Part shown: piece after piece, positions 1 through 12,879 of the stretch | How the letters are laid out: every line of letters starts with the position of its first letter | Numbering within the stretch: position 1 is the stretch's first letter | NCBI GenBank assembly: GCA_948567375.1 | Contig: OX419756.1 | Coordinates: 57,488,333 to 57,552,332 of the forward strand | Source of the DNA: Lunularia cruciata | Taxonomy: Eukaryota; Streptophyta; Marchantiopsida; Lunulariales; Lunulariaceae | Length of the DNA stretch: 64,000 nucleotides | Direction: 5' to 3' | Program-made: the position numbers and the translations under genes | Notes under the pieces: generated by a model | Database searches by the model: none | The model's input: the letters and a program-made list of their open reading frames with translations, nothing else | Told to the model about the DNA's origin: nothing

Positions 1-574
1 GAATTGTTGTATGTAAACTCCATAGCTGCAAGACATTCATCCCAATTGGTATGGTGAATGTTGACAAAGGCTCAAAGCATATCTTCCAAGGTGCGATTTG
101 CACGTTCAGTTTTTCCATCAGTTTGAGGATGATAGGCTATGGACAAAGCAAGTTTAGTGCCAAGTATCTAGAAGAGGGCTTGCCAAAACTTTCCGGTGAA
201 GCAAGGATCACGGTCGGAGATGAGTACATGTGGCATCCCATGATGTTTGAGTACATTATTGAAGTAAAGTTGCACCAAGGTTGGAGCATCCATAGTATCA
301 ACCATTGGTGCCAAATGGATTTGCTTACTAAGCTTATCCACAAACACCACAATTGCTATGTGACCTTGTTGTGGCTTGGGCAAGGAGGTGATGAGATCTA
401 AGCTCACATGTTCCCAATGAGTAGTTGGAATGGGAAGTGGCTAAAGGAGTCCACTTGGCTTTTGGTTACTAGCCTTGTTACGTTGACAACTCTCACACAA
501 TTGGACAAACTCCCAAACATGTTGAGCCACCACCATTGGCGTTGGAGGGTACTCAAGGTCTTGTCTACCCCAAT

Positions 575-3485
575 GTGACCAGCTATTGGTAGATCATGGG
601 CTTCTTGAAGGCGCACAAGTTGGAGATCACCTTTGGTTGGAACATAGATCTGGTCCGCATGGAATAGAAGGTCTTCTTTGAAGGAGAAGGTGTTGTATTC
701 CTTATTGCTTGCTGTCAAACGACCATGTACCATTTGGAAGAAGAGATCTTGTTGTAGAGCTGACCAAAACTCATCATGGACCTTAAAGTGAACTGACACC
801 ATCGTAATTGCCGCCGTGATGAGAGGAAGAGACTTCAAATCATGTCGGTGTGATAGAGCATCAAGGATGACATGGAACCGACCTAGTTGTACTCAAGTTT
901 GATGTCAAACAATTGAAGTTGCTCTTCCCATCGATGATGTCGACTCTTCATGTGTTCCAAGTGTAAGGTCTACAACAATGGCTTGTGATCAGTTTGCATG
1001 ATCACTTGTTTCCCCAAGAGATAATGCCTCCATACCTTGGTGGCCTATACCATTGCAAGTTGTTCCTGATCTTGAGTAGAGTAATTTCTTTCAGTAGTAT
1101 TTAGTCAATGAGACACAAAGGCAATGGGATGTAGTCCATTTGGGAATTCTTGTTGCAACACAGCTCCAATTGTAAAGTTAGAAGCATCAAAATCAACCAC
1201 ACAAGTTAGTTGAGGATCATATGGTTGAAGAATGGGTCTTGAAGACACCATATGCTTTAACTTCTGGAATGCTTCTTCATGCTTGGTGGTCCACTGGAAA
1301 TTGAGTTCTTTCCCAAGAGGTCAATCAATGGTGCAGCTACATGAGCATACTAGTGGATGAACCGTTGGTAAAAACTGGCCAATCCATTGAACGCCCATAC
1401 TTATGTAGCATCCTTTGGAGTAGGCCAATCAATAATGGCCTTGATTTTCTCTTCTTCCATCTTGATCCCCTCTGATGAGATCTTATGACCCAAGAAGGTA
1501 ACCTCCTTTTGCCAAAAGGCACACTTCGACTTCTTGCAGTAAAATTTCCATTGTCGTAGTCGTCTTAGGACTTCTCGCACATGATTCACATGTTCAGCCT
1601 CTATCTTACTATAGATTAAGATATCATCCAAGAACACCACCACTGACCGATCCAATAGTCCATCCAACACCCGATGCATCTGATCCATGAAGACCGCAGG
1701 AGCATTAGTGAGTCCGAAAGGTAGAACTCTCCACTCGAAGTGCCCACACCTTGTGCAAAAGGTAGTCTTTTGCACATCTTCTCTATCAATAAAGATTTTC
1801 CAATAGCTGCTACAAAGGTCCAACTTGGAAAAGTAACGTGCTCCACTTAGTTGATCAAGCAAGTCATCGATCCGAGGAAAGGGATATGCATTCTTCACGG
1901 TTTGCTTATTGAGCCCACGGTAATCGATACAAACACAAAGTCCTCTATCCTTCTTTGGAAAAAATAGTACCGGTGCTCCCCCAAGGAGAGGTACTATGTT
2001 GTATGCTAAGGTCTTGTGCACACCCATGTTACTAGCTATTGGTAAATCATGGGCTTCTTGAAGGTGCACAAGTCGGAGACCACCTTTGGTTGGAACATAG
2101 ATCCGGTCCTCATGGAATAGAAGGCCTTCCTTGAAGGAGAAGGTGTTTTACTCCTTGTTAGATGTTGTAAGATGACCATGTACCATTTGGAAGAAGAGAT
2201 CTTGTTGTAGAGTTGATCAAAACTTGTGTTGGACCTTGGGGTCAATTGACACCGTCGTAATTGCTGTAGTGATGAGAGGAAGAGACTTCAAATCAAGTTA
2301 TTGTGATAGAGCATTAGGGATGATATAGAACCAACTTGGTTTGTATTCAAGTTTGATGTCAAACAATTGGAGTTGTTCCTCCCATCAATGATGTCAACTC
2401 TTCATGTGTTCCAAGTGTAAGGTCTGCAACAATGGTTTATGATCAATTTGCATGATCACTTGTTTCCCCAAGAGATAATGCCTCCATACCTTGGTGGTAT
2501 ATACCATTGCAAGTTGTTCTTGATCCTAAGTAGAGTAATTTATTTCAGCCATATTTAGTTGGCAAGACACAAAGGCAATGGGATGTAGTCCATCTGGGAA
2601 TTCCTATTTCAACATGACTCCAATTGCAAAGTTAGAAACATCAAAATCAACCACACAAGGTAGTTGAGGATCATATGGTTGAAGAATGGGCCTTGAAGAC
2701 ACCATATGTTTCAACTTCTAGAATGCTTCTTTGTGCTTGGCGGTGCACTAGAAGCTCGAGTTCTTCCCCAAGAGGTCAATCACTGGTGTAGCCACATGAG
2801 CATAATAATGGATAAACCGTCGGTAAAAATTGGCAAAATCTATTAAATACTTGTACTTCTATAGCATCCTTTGATGTAGGCCAATCTGTAATGGCCTTGA
2901 TTTTCTACTCTTCCATTTTGATCTCCTCCAATGAGATCTTGTGACCCAAGAAAGTAACTCCCTTTTGCCAAAAGGCACACTTTGACTTCTTACAATAAAA
3001 TTTCCATTTTCTTAGTCATCTTAGGACTTCTCATACATGATTCACATGGTCTGCCTCTATCTTACTATAGATTAAGATATCATCCAAGAACACCACCATG
3101 TATCAATCCAATAGTCTATCCAACACCCGATGCATCTGATCCATGAAATCTATTGGAGCATTAGTGAGCCCAAAAGGTAGAACTCTCCACTCAAAATGCC
3201 TATACCTTGTGCAAAAGGTAATCTTTTGCACATCCTCCCTATCAATGGGGATTTGCCAATAGCCATTGCGAAGATCCAACTTGGAAAAGTATCTTTCTCC
3301 ACTCAATTGATCAAGCAAATCATCAATCCGAGGCAAGGGATATGCATTCTTCACTGTTTGCTTATTGAGTCCAAGGTAATCAATATAAAAACAAAGTCCT
3401 CCATCCTTCTTTGGAAAAAATAGTACCAGTGCTCCCCAAGGAGAGGTGCTATGTCATATGAAGTCTTTCTCCAACAACTCAGTAA
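575..3485 (-). repeat. Tandem duplication of about 1.45 kb inside the family-A element
   Basis: The stretch from about 575 to 2030 recurs at about 2030 to 3485 with a nearly constant offset of 1453-1456 bases. Landmarks: the integrase zinc-finger region at 594 and 2047, the RNase H region, and the RT N-terminal region at 1891 and 3347. The copies differ at many sites, so the duplication is not recent. At the junction near 2030 the start of RT is joined directly to the integrase zinc-finger region. Confidence 0.85.
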
Positions 3486-5475
3486 GTGTTGTCCGAAACT
3501 CCTCCAACTCCTTTGATGAGAGCCAATAGATTGGTCTACTCACTAGAGTACTCCTTGGTAATAATTCAATCTTGAAGGGCATACCATGATCGGAGGGTAA
3601 TCCCTTTGGCAAACACATCCGTAAACTCTTGAACTATCTGATCAACCATTGCTTGATGAGGTTCCTGGCCCTCCTTAGATTGTCCTTATGCAATCAGCTT
3701 GATTCACACCACAAAAATAGACTTATCTTCCTTCAAAGCTTACTCTATGGTTGCTTCACTAACAAACTTCCCATCTAGGGACTCATCTTTCTTCAAAGCT
3801 TGCTCCATGGTTGCTTTCCTGGTAAACTTCTCATCTTGGGACTCATCCTCCTTCAAGGCTTGCTCTATGGCTACCTTTTCCACAAACTTCCGATCTTGGG
3901 ACGAACTATTTTTAGATGTCTCACTTAGAGGTGGCAAAAAACCTAATCAGAAATTCCTACCTTGGTGTTGTACTTGAATTTGTTGGGTCCAATCAAATTG
4001 AACCTTGTGACATTCAAGTCAAGGTAGTCCTAGGATGACATCGTAGTGTAGAGGTGCCACTACAAACCTCATACACTCCAAATACTCCTTCCCAATCTTG
4101 AAAGTAATAGGATGCAAGGTACGGAATGGATAACCCTTTCTACCATCCGCCATCATCAATCTTCTTCCAATTATTTGCTTGATAAGAATACCCAATTCCT
4201 TTGCTACTTGCATGGACATGCAATTCTGTGAACCTCCAAAATCAACTAAAATCCTACAACCCCGATTAGATATCATACCTTGCAAGTGAAGCCACCTGCA
4301 TAGGTCAAGCCTTCAATCCCATTGGAACTAATCAAGCTCCTAGTAGGCGGCTCAAAATCTCCTATTGGGATTCCTTGTTTCCTTGATCATTCCGCTCCAC
4401 AAACTCCATCTGGGCGACTTGTCAAGGTCACCCATTCTTGAGTAGACATTAAGCAATGTGATGTCTCAATTGGTGACAATAAAAAAACCAACATTTTGTT
4501 GTAGTTTCTTTCTATCTACAATGCCAAGTGGTCTTTGTGGAATGGCATCAATCTCTATTGGTGCCCACTCCTCTACCCGTGTGTAGTGTATTGGTAGGTT
4601 CTGTGGAGGTCAAGGTCAAGACCTAGTTGTTGCAACCAAGGAATCAAAACATTTTGCCAACCGCATGGCTTCCTCTAAGTGTTATGGCTCTGGCATGGTT
4701 ACCTCTAATTTGGTTCTTGACTTCAAGCCCCTCACAAATTGATCCAGAGCTTCACTTTCCAATATATCTGGAATTTGCATGATAGTGTTTTTGGATTGTG
4801 TGATGTAACTTCTTACAGAGCCAATTTGTTTCAACTCTGCGAACCTATCTCGTGTAGCTTGTGCGGCATTTATAGCTTGGAACCAACTTATTATTGCACT
4901 CTTGAATTCTGCCCATGTCAAGAATGGTGCAAAAATTTGTCATTCAACTTGCTCCACTCAAAATTTCCACCATTTTGCTACTCCATTCAATTGACTAGAA
5001 GCCAAGAGAATCTATTTTTTCTCATCTTGCAAATAGGTAGCTTCAAAATAACGTTCACAGTCAAACAAAAAATTCTCCACTACACCCAAGAGATTCTATC
5101 CTTCAAATACCTTGGGTTTAGGGAATCCTATTTGATCTTCTCCTTCTCAAATTGGTACTCTCTCTATGTGCTCTTGTCATTAAAGATCTTGTTCATCCAA
5201 CAATTGAGTAAGGTGCTTGATTTGTTGCTGCATAGCAAGGATAACATCAAGCATTGCTGCCATGGTTGCTACTCTATCACGCCACCCCTAACCAGAAGCA
5301 CCAAGGGTTCCTCAGATATGGTGATCATATGCAAAAAAATTATCCAAAGTGTGAGGTGGTGAATTGTGTGAAACGATGCCTGGGTAGTACTTGGACATGA
5401 AAATCCCAATGGTTTGGTGGAAGTGGATTTGGTGGTCCATAAATTCCATCCATCCTATTCCTGCTTTGATACCAA

Positions 5476-5887
5476 TGTAAAAGACTAAGGCCAAGGAGAG
5501 AAATAGGAGAATGGAAACTCATATTAGGACCCTTGAATGTAGAAAAACACCAAATGTCTAGCATGAGCTTCAACTTTGGTATTTATAGGTAGCATACAAG
5601 GCCCTTGAGAAGCTTCTCAAGAAGCTTCCTTGAGCCACTTTCTTAGAGTGCAAGCCAAATTAACTAGGAAGCTTCTCAAGAAGCTTCCTTCTAGAAGCCG
5701 CCTACTTGGCATACAAGCTAAGCTAGTTGGAAGCTTCTAGAAGCTACCTACTTGAAGTGCAAGTTAAGCTAGTCGAGAAGCTTTCCAAGAAGCTTTCTAG
5801 ATGCTTTTGGAATATTCTTGGCTAATTTGGCTTATTCTCAACTTTGTTAGTCTTACTAACTACATCACTAAACTCCATATTGTTACA
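5476..5887 (-). repeat. 5' LTR of the family-A element
   Basis: 412 bp, reading TGTAACAATATGG... to ...CTTTTACA on the minus strand, directly followed by the primer-binding site. It aligns by eye with the LTRs at 20118-20596 and 43723-44105. It holds a TATA box and, upstream of it, repeated GAAGCTTC palindromes. Confidence 0.85.
5578..5588 (-). promoter_or_regulatory. TATA box in the family-A LTR
   Basis: On the minus strand the sequence reads CTATAAATACC, also seen in the other two family-A LTRs in the window (ACTATAAATACC near 20480 and CTATAAATACC near 44000). It sits about 100 bp before the LTR end, a usual place for the U3/R boundary. Confidence 0.6.
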
Positions 5888-8800
5888 CCAACTAGCTTGA
5901 GGTTGGTGGTTGATAGCCAAACTTGATCTCTCACATTGAACTCCATGTGTTGGCGGTGTGCATATGCATATTACTTTTATTGATTGTGGGCAATCTGCAA
6001 CTTGTGCTTAGCGTGCTCCACCCCATGTTGGATTTTAGAAAAAAAAAGTGTTGATAGTGTTGTAGCCATCGGACTGACCTTCATCAAGCTTGAAGGTGTG
6101 AAAGGATGCTCTCCATACATGAGGAAGAACGGTATGACTTGTTTGGAGATATTCACCAAATTGTTGTAAGTAAATTCCACCAATGAGAGTAAGGTGTCCT
6201 AACTCTCTTGCTCATCCAAAGTAAAGCCCCAAAGCATGTCCTCAATAGTGCAATTTGCCCTCTTTGTTTTTCCATCAGTCTATGGATGGTAAGCTGTGGA
6301 CATCGCCAATTTGGTTTTGAATTACCCAAAGAGTGGTCTCCAAAACAAACTAGTGAATTGAATGCCTCTATCTGTGATGAGCAATCGAGACAAGCTATGA
6401 TGGAAAAAGACTACATCTAAGTACAATTGAGCTAGTTGCGCGGCAATCACATCCTTGGTGGTAGGGTGTACATGAATCAGTTTGCTAAGTCAGTTGATAA
6501 AGATTATGATGGAATCAAACCCAAAGGTGGTCTTGGGCAGTTCACAAACCAGATCCATATTTACTTGTTCCCAATATTCTGTAGGAGTAGGGAGAGGTTG
6601 GAGGAGTCATGTGTGAGCTTGATTAGAAGCCTTATTTTGTTGAAAAAGTAAGCAACTCCAAACATATTCCATCACATCATTGCTCATCTTGGGCCAATTG
6701 TAATAATGGCTTTTGACTGCATCCAAAGTCTTGTCCATTCCAATGTGACCTGGAATGGCAAAATCATGACATTCCACTAGGATGGTGGTTCTTAGATCTA
6801 TATCATTTGGGATCCACAACCTACCATCACAAAAGGTGAGTCCTAAGGTGCTACTAATGCTTTTGGATGATTGAGCACCTACAATCTGTGGATCAATTTT
6901 TGTAATAGCAAGAATCCTAGGCCAGAATTTAGGGTTCATCTTGATTTCCACTACCAAATTGTTTGCCATTGGAATTTGGGTGAAAAAATTTGCAAGTTGC
7001 TTCTTGCTCTCCATATATCTGATTGTCATGTTGAATTGTTGTTTCCACTTGCCCACCAAATATGTTGACGAGAAAGATCTTTTTTTGTCTTGAGGTAGAC
7101 TAGAGGTTTGTGGTCCATCTCTACCACAATGCCTTCTCACCCAAATAGTGCTTCCAATGCTTGGTTGCAAGGACAATGGTCAGGTCTTCTCATTTGGTGG
7201 CGTGATACTTGCATTATGTTGATAGCAATGTATGAGAGAAATACACAAGTGGGTGCCATCCATCCTACCATTCTTGTTGTAGGAGTGCTCTTATTGCTAC
7301 ATCTGATGCATTTGTAGCCATCTTGATTGGACGTTCTAGGTCATACCATTTCAAGATTGGTGCATGTAGTAATGCTTCTTTCAACTCCTGAAAGGCCAAT
7401 TCTTATGTCGTTCCCCATATCCACCTCTTTCCCTTGCCCAGTAGTGTTGTTAGAGGTTATGCAATCTTGGAGAAGTCATTGACAAATTGATGATAGAACT
7501 TTGTCAATCCCAAAAAACTCTTGAGTTGAGCTTATCTTCTAGAGCACTTCATTTTGAATGGCCTCTATTTTATCTATTAACACTTGGATACCCTCTGCAC
7601 TTACTCTATGCCTTAAGAAGTCTACTTCAGATTTACCAAACTTGCAATTTGAGATTTTGGCATACAATTGATTATGTCCTAGAATTTGGAGGACTTCTCG
7701 CAAATGTTGCTTGTGCTCTATTAGTATCCTATTGTAGACTAAGATGTCATGAAGAAAAATGATAATAGATCTATCCAAGTATGGGAAAATATGTCATTCA
7801 TCAGCCTCATGAAAGTGGTTGGAGCGTTGATGAGGCCAAATGGCATCATCAAGTACTCAAAGTGACATACTTTGTTTGAAAAGCCATTTTATGTATGTCT
7901 TCTTTCGTAGTCTTTATTTGGTTGTAATTGCTCTGCAAATCTAGTTTGGTGAAGTGCCCCATTGAGTTGATCAAACAAGTCATTTATGCAAGGAAATGGA
8001 TATTTGTTCTTCCCCATTTGTTGGTTTAGCCCCCTATAGTCAATGAACATGCGCATTGTTCTATCCTTCTTCTTCACAAACAATACAAGAGCTTCATATG
8101 ATGATACGTTGGGTTGGATAAACCCCTTCTGTAACATATCTTTGATTTGAGCCTTACACTCCTCCAACTCAAGAGTTAATAGTCAATATGGGGCCCTACA
8201 AGGAGGTGTCTTCCTAGGATGTATCTCAATTTTATGATCTACTCTCCTTTGTGATGGTAAACGTGCAAGTAATTCATCTAAAAAGACATATTAGAACTCA
8301 TTGACCACATCTTTCAATTTCTCAAGAATTTGTCTATTGTGTTGGGCACATTGGACTTCTCTTATTAAACCCATGAAACATCTTTCTATCTTACTAATAG
8401 ATGTGGTCCTTATGACATACAAAGGCAACTCTTGCCTTTGTGATCTTCCTTTAATCCCAAAGATCTTGCATTGACTAGTTTTCATTACTTTCTTTTTCCA
8501 ATCCACTGTGAGGTTGTAGTGCTCCATCCATGGCATTCCTAAGATCGCATTATAATGAGCTACTTGTAGCACTTACCACTTGATTGCTTCTCAATACCTT
8601 CCTACAAAGAGTATTACCTTTTCAAGTAACAATTCAATCCTCTCTGTCTGACCATTAGGTAACTCTACTTTGTCCTTCTCATCCTTGTCTAGTTCCATCC
8701 CCAACCTTATTGCAATAGAGCAAGACAAGAAATTCTTTGTTGCCCTAGGGTCTATCAACACTCTCACCGGATTTCCTTTTAGCACTCCATTTACAACAAT

Positions 8801-8990
8801 TAATTGTGCATTTATCTTCCTCCTTCTTTGCACACTTGTCCTTTTCTTCCCCCCACTTTAACTCCTTTTCACCAAGCCAATAAGGCCACGAGGTACATTT
8901 ATTGGCAATCTTGGCTTTCTGATGCGGTTTCTATATCTTCTTCTTCAATTTGCCTCTCCATGTGGTTGAGAGGTTGCTTGTATGAAGGCA

Positions 8991-9680
8991 TGTGAGCCGG
9001 CATGTCTCTCACTCAAGATGAACCTCTGATGGCTATTATGGTAGTGCACCATGGACTAAGAAGGCAAGGAACCCTAACTCCATCATACTCCTCCAAGGCT
9101 AACACTCCAAGACTCAAGACATTGCTCACTAGAGAACTCAATGAGAGAGAGATAGTTGCAAATGAAAGGATGATGAGTACCTCTTCACCCCTTGTTTATA
9201 TACTTGTGAACTAGTTATGCACCAAAGTTACTAATTATTGGAGTAACTCAAGTTACTAGGCTAAAAGTCAAGTAAAGTCAAAACGTATAAAAGAATATCC
9301 ATTCACATAGGCATATTCCACTAGCATGTGATCTTATCTTGACCCAACACTAAGTCAAGGATTCCTTCACATGGGCTATCCTTGGACTACAGAAGAATCC
9401 AAAACAAAAAGGCTTGCAGGCCCAAGAGTTCTCAACTCTTTCTTCAAAGTCAAACACCTAGGAATAATACCAAGTCAAAACACTAAAATCCAAAATAGTG
9501 GTGCTCATCTTTTCCACTTCCTCTAAAGTAAGGTCCACTCTATCTTAGCTATGACTAACTTTAGCTAATCATTACTAATGTGGAACCATCATTTATCTCT
9601 ATATAAATAATATCTCTCAAGTACTTGTAATACCAAGCTAAATATCACAATACCACACACATGCACAAATGGGTGTTACA
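8991..9680 (-). repeat. Solo LTR, family C, inside the family-B element
   Basis: 690 bp reading TGTAACACCC... to ...GGCTCACA on the minus strand. It interrupts the family-B gag/protease spacer: flanks match contiguous sequence of the 47.7-kb copy around 50035-50085. Related copies lie at 61914-62594 and, split, at 47366-54681. Target duplication is eroded. No family-C internal sequence is recognisable in the window. Confidence 0.85.
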
Positions 9681-10989
9681 GGCCGAGGGCCTCTAAGTTG
9701 ACAAGCACAACACTTGTTGGCTATGTGCCCAATTTGGCCACAATTGTAACATTGTTGTAGTTCTACTCAAGCCTCTTCTCCGCATGAGGCTCCTTCTCTC
9801 CTTTCTTCAACTTTTCCTTGTTCTCCTTGGAAAGGTCTTGCTCTTTTTATCTCAAAACCGAATGTTGCATAATTCCATAAGAATTGGTCCACCAAAATGG
9901 TGTGTCTTGACTCGTAATTTTGCATTGGTGTTATTGCTTCACATCCTCCAAGCGCCCTTGCTATTCTTTGGGCACAAGAAATGACTTAAAAAATAGTATG
10001 AGAATTTTGCACTATTACCTCTCGGCAAATCCCCTCTTTTAATCCTCTCTTGAAATTATCAAGAGCTTCAGCTTGACTTATATTGGTTATTGCAACCTGT
10101 AGATCCAAAAATGCCTCCATGTACTCTTGTATGCTATTCTTCAACTTCAACCCCGAGAGTCTAGTTTGGGCCTTTGCATGGAATCCACAAATTGGAAATT
10201 CTTGAGCAACACTTCTTGCATGGTTGTCCAAGTGACCTCTCTTCTTTCTACCAACAATGATTGTTCCCAAGTGTCATACCTTGTGAGGGCTTTATCAATT
10301 GAGTACACACACGCAAACACATTTGCATAATGATCAGTGATCTCTATTATGAACAATCAAAGGTATCTATCAATTCATTCTTGAAATCCAATTTTCCACT
10401 ACTCCCATGGAATGTTGTCCCTTGTAAGGCTTGATGTTCCACACATTTTTCATTTGTAGTAACAATGTGGCTTGGTTGCTGATTAGAATTGGTGTCATTG
10501 ACATGCATAACTCTCTAGGTACTTTGATTTCTAGTGTTGGTTGTTGAGATGGCTCTCCTTCTTGCATTACTTGATCATTCTTGAAAATACGTATTTGATT
10601 TTGAAATTCCTCCATAGTCATCTTGATTTCTCAAAACTTGTTCAACATCCCTTGCATTCCTTGCATCAACTCCTACAACTATAGATCCATGATTCCAAAA
10701 CACGATCAATGTTCAATTGCTACTTCCTACTTCAATAAAGGGTTAAAATGATCACTCAAGAGGGTGCACAAACTATGGAGAATACCATTAGGACCTCAGA
10801 GGCTATCACTTGTTGATAATATTCCTTACCAAAATTGCGGACTAAAAACTCCCTAAACATTATTTTTGGTCTAACTACATAATGGGATTTCTACTTGCAA
10901 GCTGAAAGGGTGAGGATTTGGTACATTCATACCCATAACATCATAATAGAATATAGATTGTCAAATCCTACTATCTATCTATGACAACC

Positions 10990-11800
10990 TAACAAGTATC
11001 ACTTGTGCGGTAATCAAGTAAATAGAGTTTATTCCCATAAAGATATTAGTTAGAAATGGTCAAAAACAAAGCAGACAGTAAACAAGTTACTTCTTCTTGA
11101 GTTTGTCTTTAGTCTCTTAGGTAGAAACCACACCCAAAAGAGAGTAACAAGCACTAACTCACAATCTTGTCACAAATTAACACACCATAATCACAATACT
11201 TCTCCAATCTTTCCAGAAACCAACTTCAATTGTGATGATTCAGATTCTCCCAAAGACGGCTACTTCACTGCAAAAAAACTTTGCCTCAGAATTGTGTTTC
11301 ACCCCTCCATTGAAGGCACAACTTCCTTGATCAAAATTGCTTCACATCAAACTAATGTTGCACTGATAAATACAAAATACTACCAACACTACAATTTTGC
11401 TCAGATCTGACAAGGCATTGTTTTGATTTGACTTCACTCAAGATCAAACACATAGAATGAATATCAACATTGTAGAATCCAATATCCATCAATTACACTA
11501 ACTTGCACTTCAAAATCCCCCACACACTCACAAATACACACACAAACTTGAAACTCAAAATTAAGCTCAAGCGACAAGCATTGAGAATAAGCAATTTGCT
11601 TTATCTATCTTCAAAAATTATGAATACTAAACAACATTATACTGCAAATGCATCCTTTAAATAACAGAGCACTAATAGTTACTAACAACTATACCGTTCT
11701 ACAACAACTCTTCCAACTTGCAGATCTAAAATGACAATGCACTTCTTCATATTTGCCTCTTTCATAATTGCTTCTTCATATCTCAAATCTGTTACTATTC
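10990..11800. other. AT-rich part of element X without a gene
   Basis: No convincing open frame or repeat was seen on either strand. It lies downstream of the X protein in its reading direction and may be untranslated sequence of the element. Confidence 0.4.
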
Positions 11801-11803
11801 TGA

Positions 11804-12467
11804 TCAGATGTCAACCTCAACTTTGGCTTCCAAACCCAATGTTTCTTCAAGAATTTCCCCTTCTTTGGGTCTCTCTAATACTACTCCTAAATCTTCTTTT
11901 TCTACTATTTCTTCAATATGAACTACAATTGCACTCCTCTCTACTCTATCTACATCATTATCTTTTGACCCATTCTTCTCTACTGTCTTAGGTAACTCAT
12001 CCAATGACACTTGCACTCCTACTTCTACCACTTTGGACTTCTCCTCTAACTTCATCTCACTACAAAGTCTATCCAATTATGATCTAACAATATCTAACCT
12101 GAGACTCACATCTTTCTACCTCTAACATCTTTCTATCTACATGATCTCACATACAAATCAAAAGATTATTCAACTCCATGTCCCTCGCCTTCCTCTTCCT
12201 TGTCTCATGCACCAACAACTTCAACTCGTGTAGTCTTGCCTCTTCCAACTTACTCTCTACTTCAATACTAAGTATCACTTTAACCTTGTTTACAATTGCT
12301 CCTATTGCATCCAACTCCGGCCCCGGCTCTACTTTCTCTTTCTTTCTCTCCTCCTCCAGCTCATTCCGATACATAACCAACTCATCCTTGAACTCAACCT
12401 TCATTGCTTCCTTCTCTTGCTTGTATAGGACTAGTTGATCCTTCGCTCCTCTTAGCAATCCTCGCAA
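11804..12467 (-). pseudogene. Charged, coiled-coil-like coding remnants of element X
   Basis: Two minus-strand stretches (about 12147-12467 and 11804-12076) read as Glu/Lys/Arg/Leu-rich sequence of coiled-coil type, for example YRNELEEERKKEKVEPG and KLEEARLHELKLLVHETRK, then an acidic stretch. They follow the 361-codon frame in the same direction and share its composition. No known domain is visible. The 400 bases between them and 12880 have similar composition. Confidence 0.45.
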
Positions 12468-12879
12468 TCATTCTTCCTCCTGACTACACTTGGTTAACTC
12501 TTGCCGCCATGCTTGGTCCTTCTTGGCCGCTCTCTTCCTCATACTCTCCAACTTCTACTCCATCACTGCTGCACTTGCCTTTGATGTATCAACTCCACTC
12601 GTGCATTAGAAATTTCCCTTTTTAGTACCTCAACCAATGCAATCTTCTCCTTAATTCCTCCCCGCACTTCACCAAGTCCTCCATCACTGGTTCCAAGCTT
12701 TTACTCCAAAAAACTGCCTCCACCTAAATTTCTTCAGCTTCCATCTCTACTTGCATTAGCTTACTTCTCAACACCACGGTCTCCTCACTCCATTTAGTCA
12801 CAACCGCTAATTCATCCTGCATGTTTAGATTAGCATTCATCATCTCCACTTTCTTTTGCAATAAAGGATACATGATATT

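Larger units (their letters stand above)
1..5887 (-). mobile_element. Family-A Ty3/gypsy LTR element, fossil, cut by the window's left edge
   Basis: Read on the minus strand, the order is 5' LTR (5476-5887), primer-binding site (about 5464-5475, matching the plant initiator-Met tRNA end), gag (about 4680-5300, retrotransposon-gag-like), protease (about 4020-4290), reverse transcriptase, RNase H, then integrase zinc-binding and core regions down to base 1. PR-RT-RH-IN order is the Ty3/gypsy arrangement. The 3' LTR and the C-terminal end of integrase lie outside the window; the related copy at 16.4-20.6 kb carries a chromodomain. The RT-to-integrase part is present twice in tandem. It is heavily decayed, with well over ten breaks, so it looks old. 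Its 5' LTR abuts integrase sequence of the family-B element at 5888 onwards, so it inserted into that element. Confidence 0.9.
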
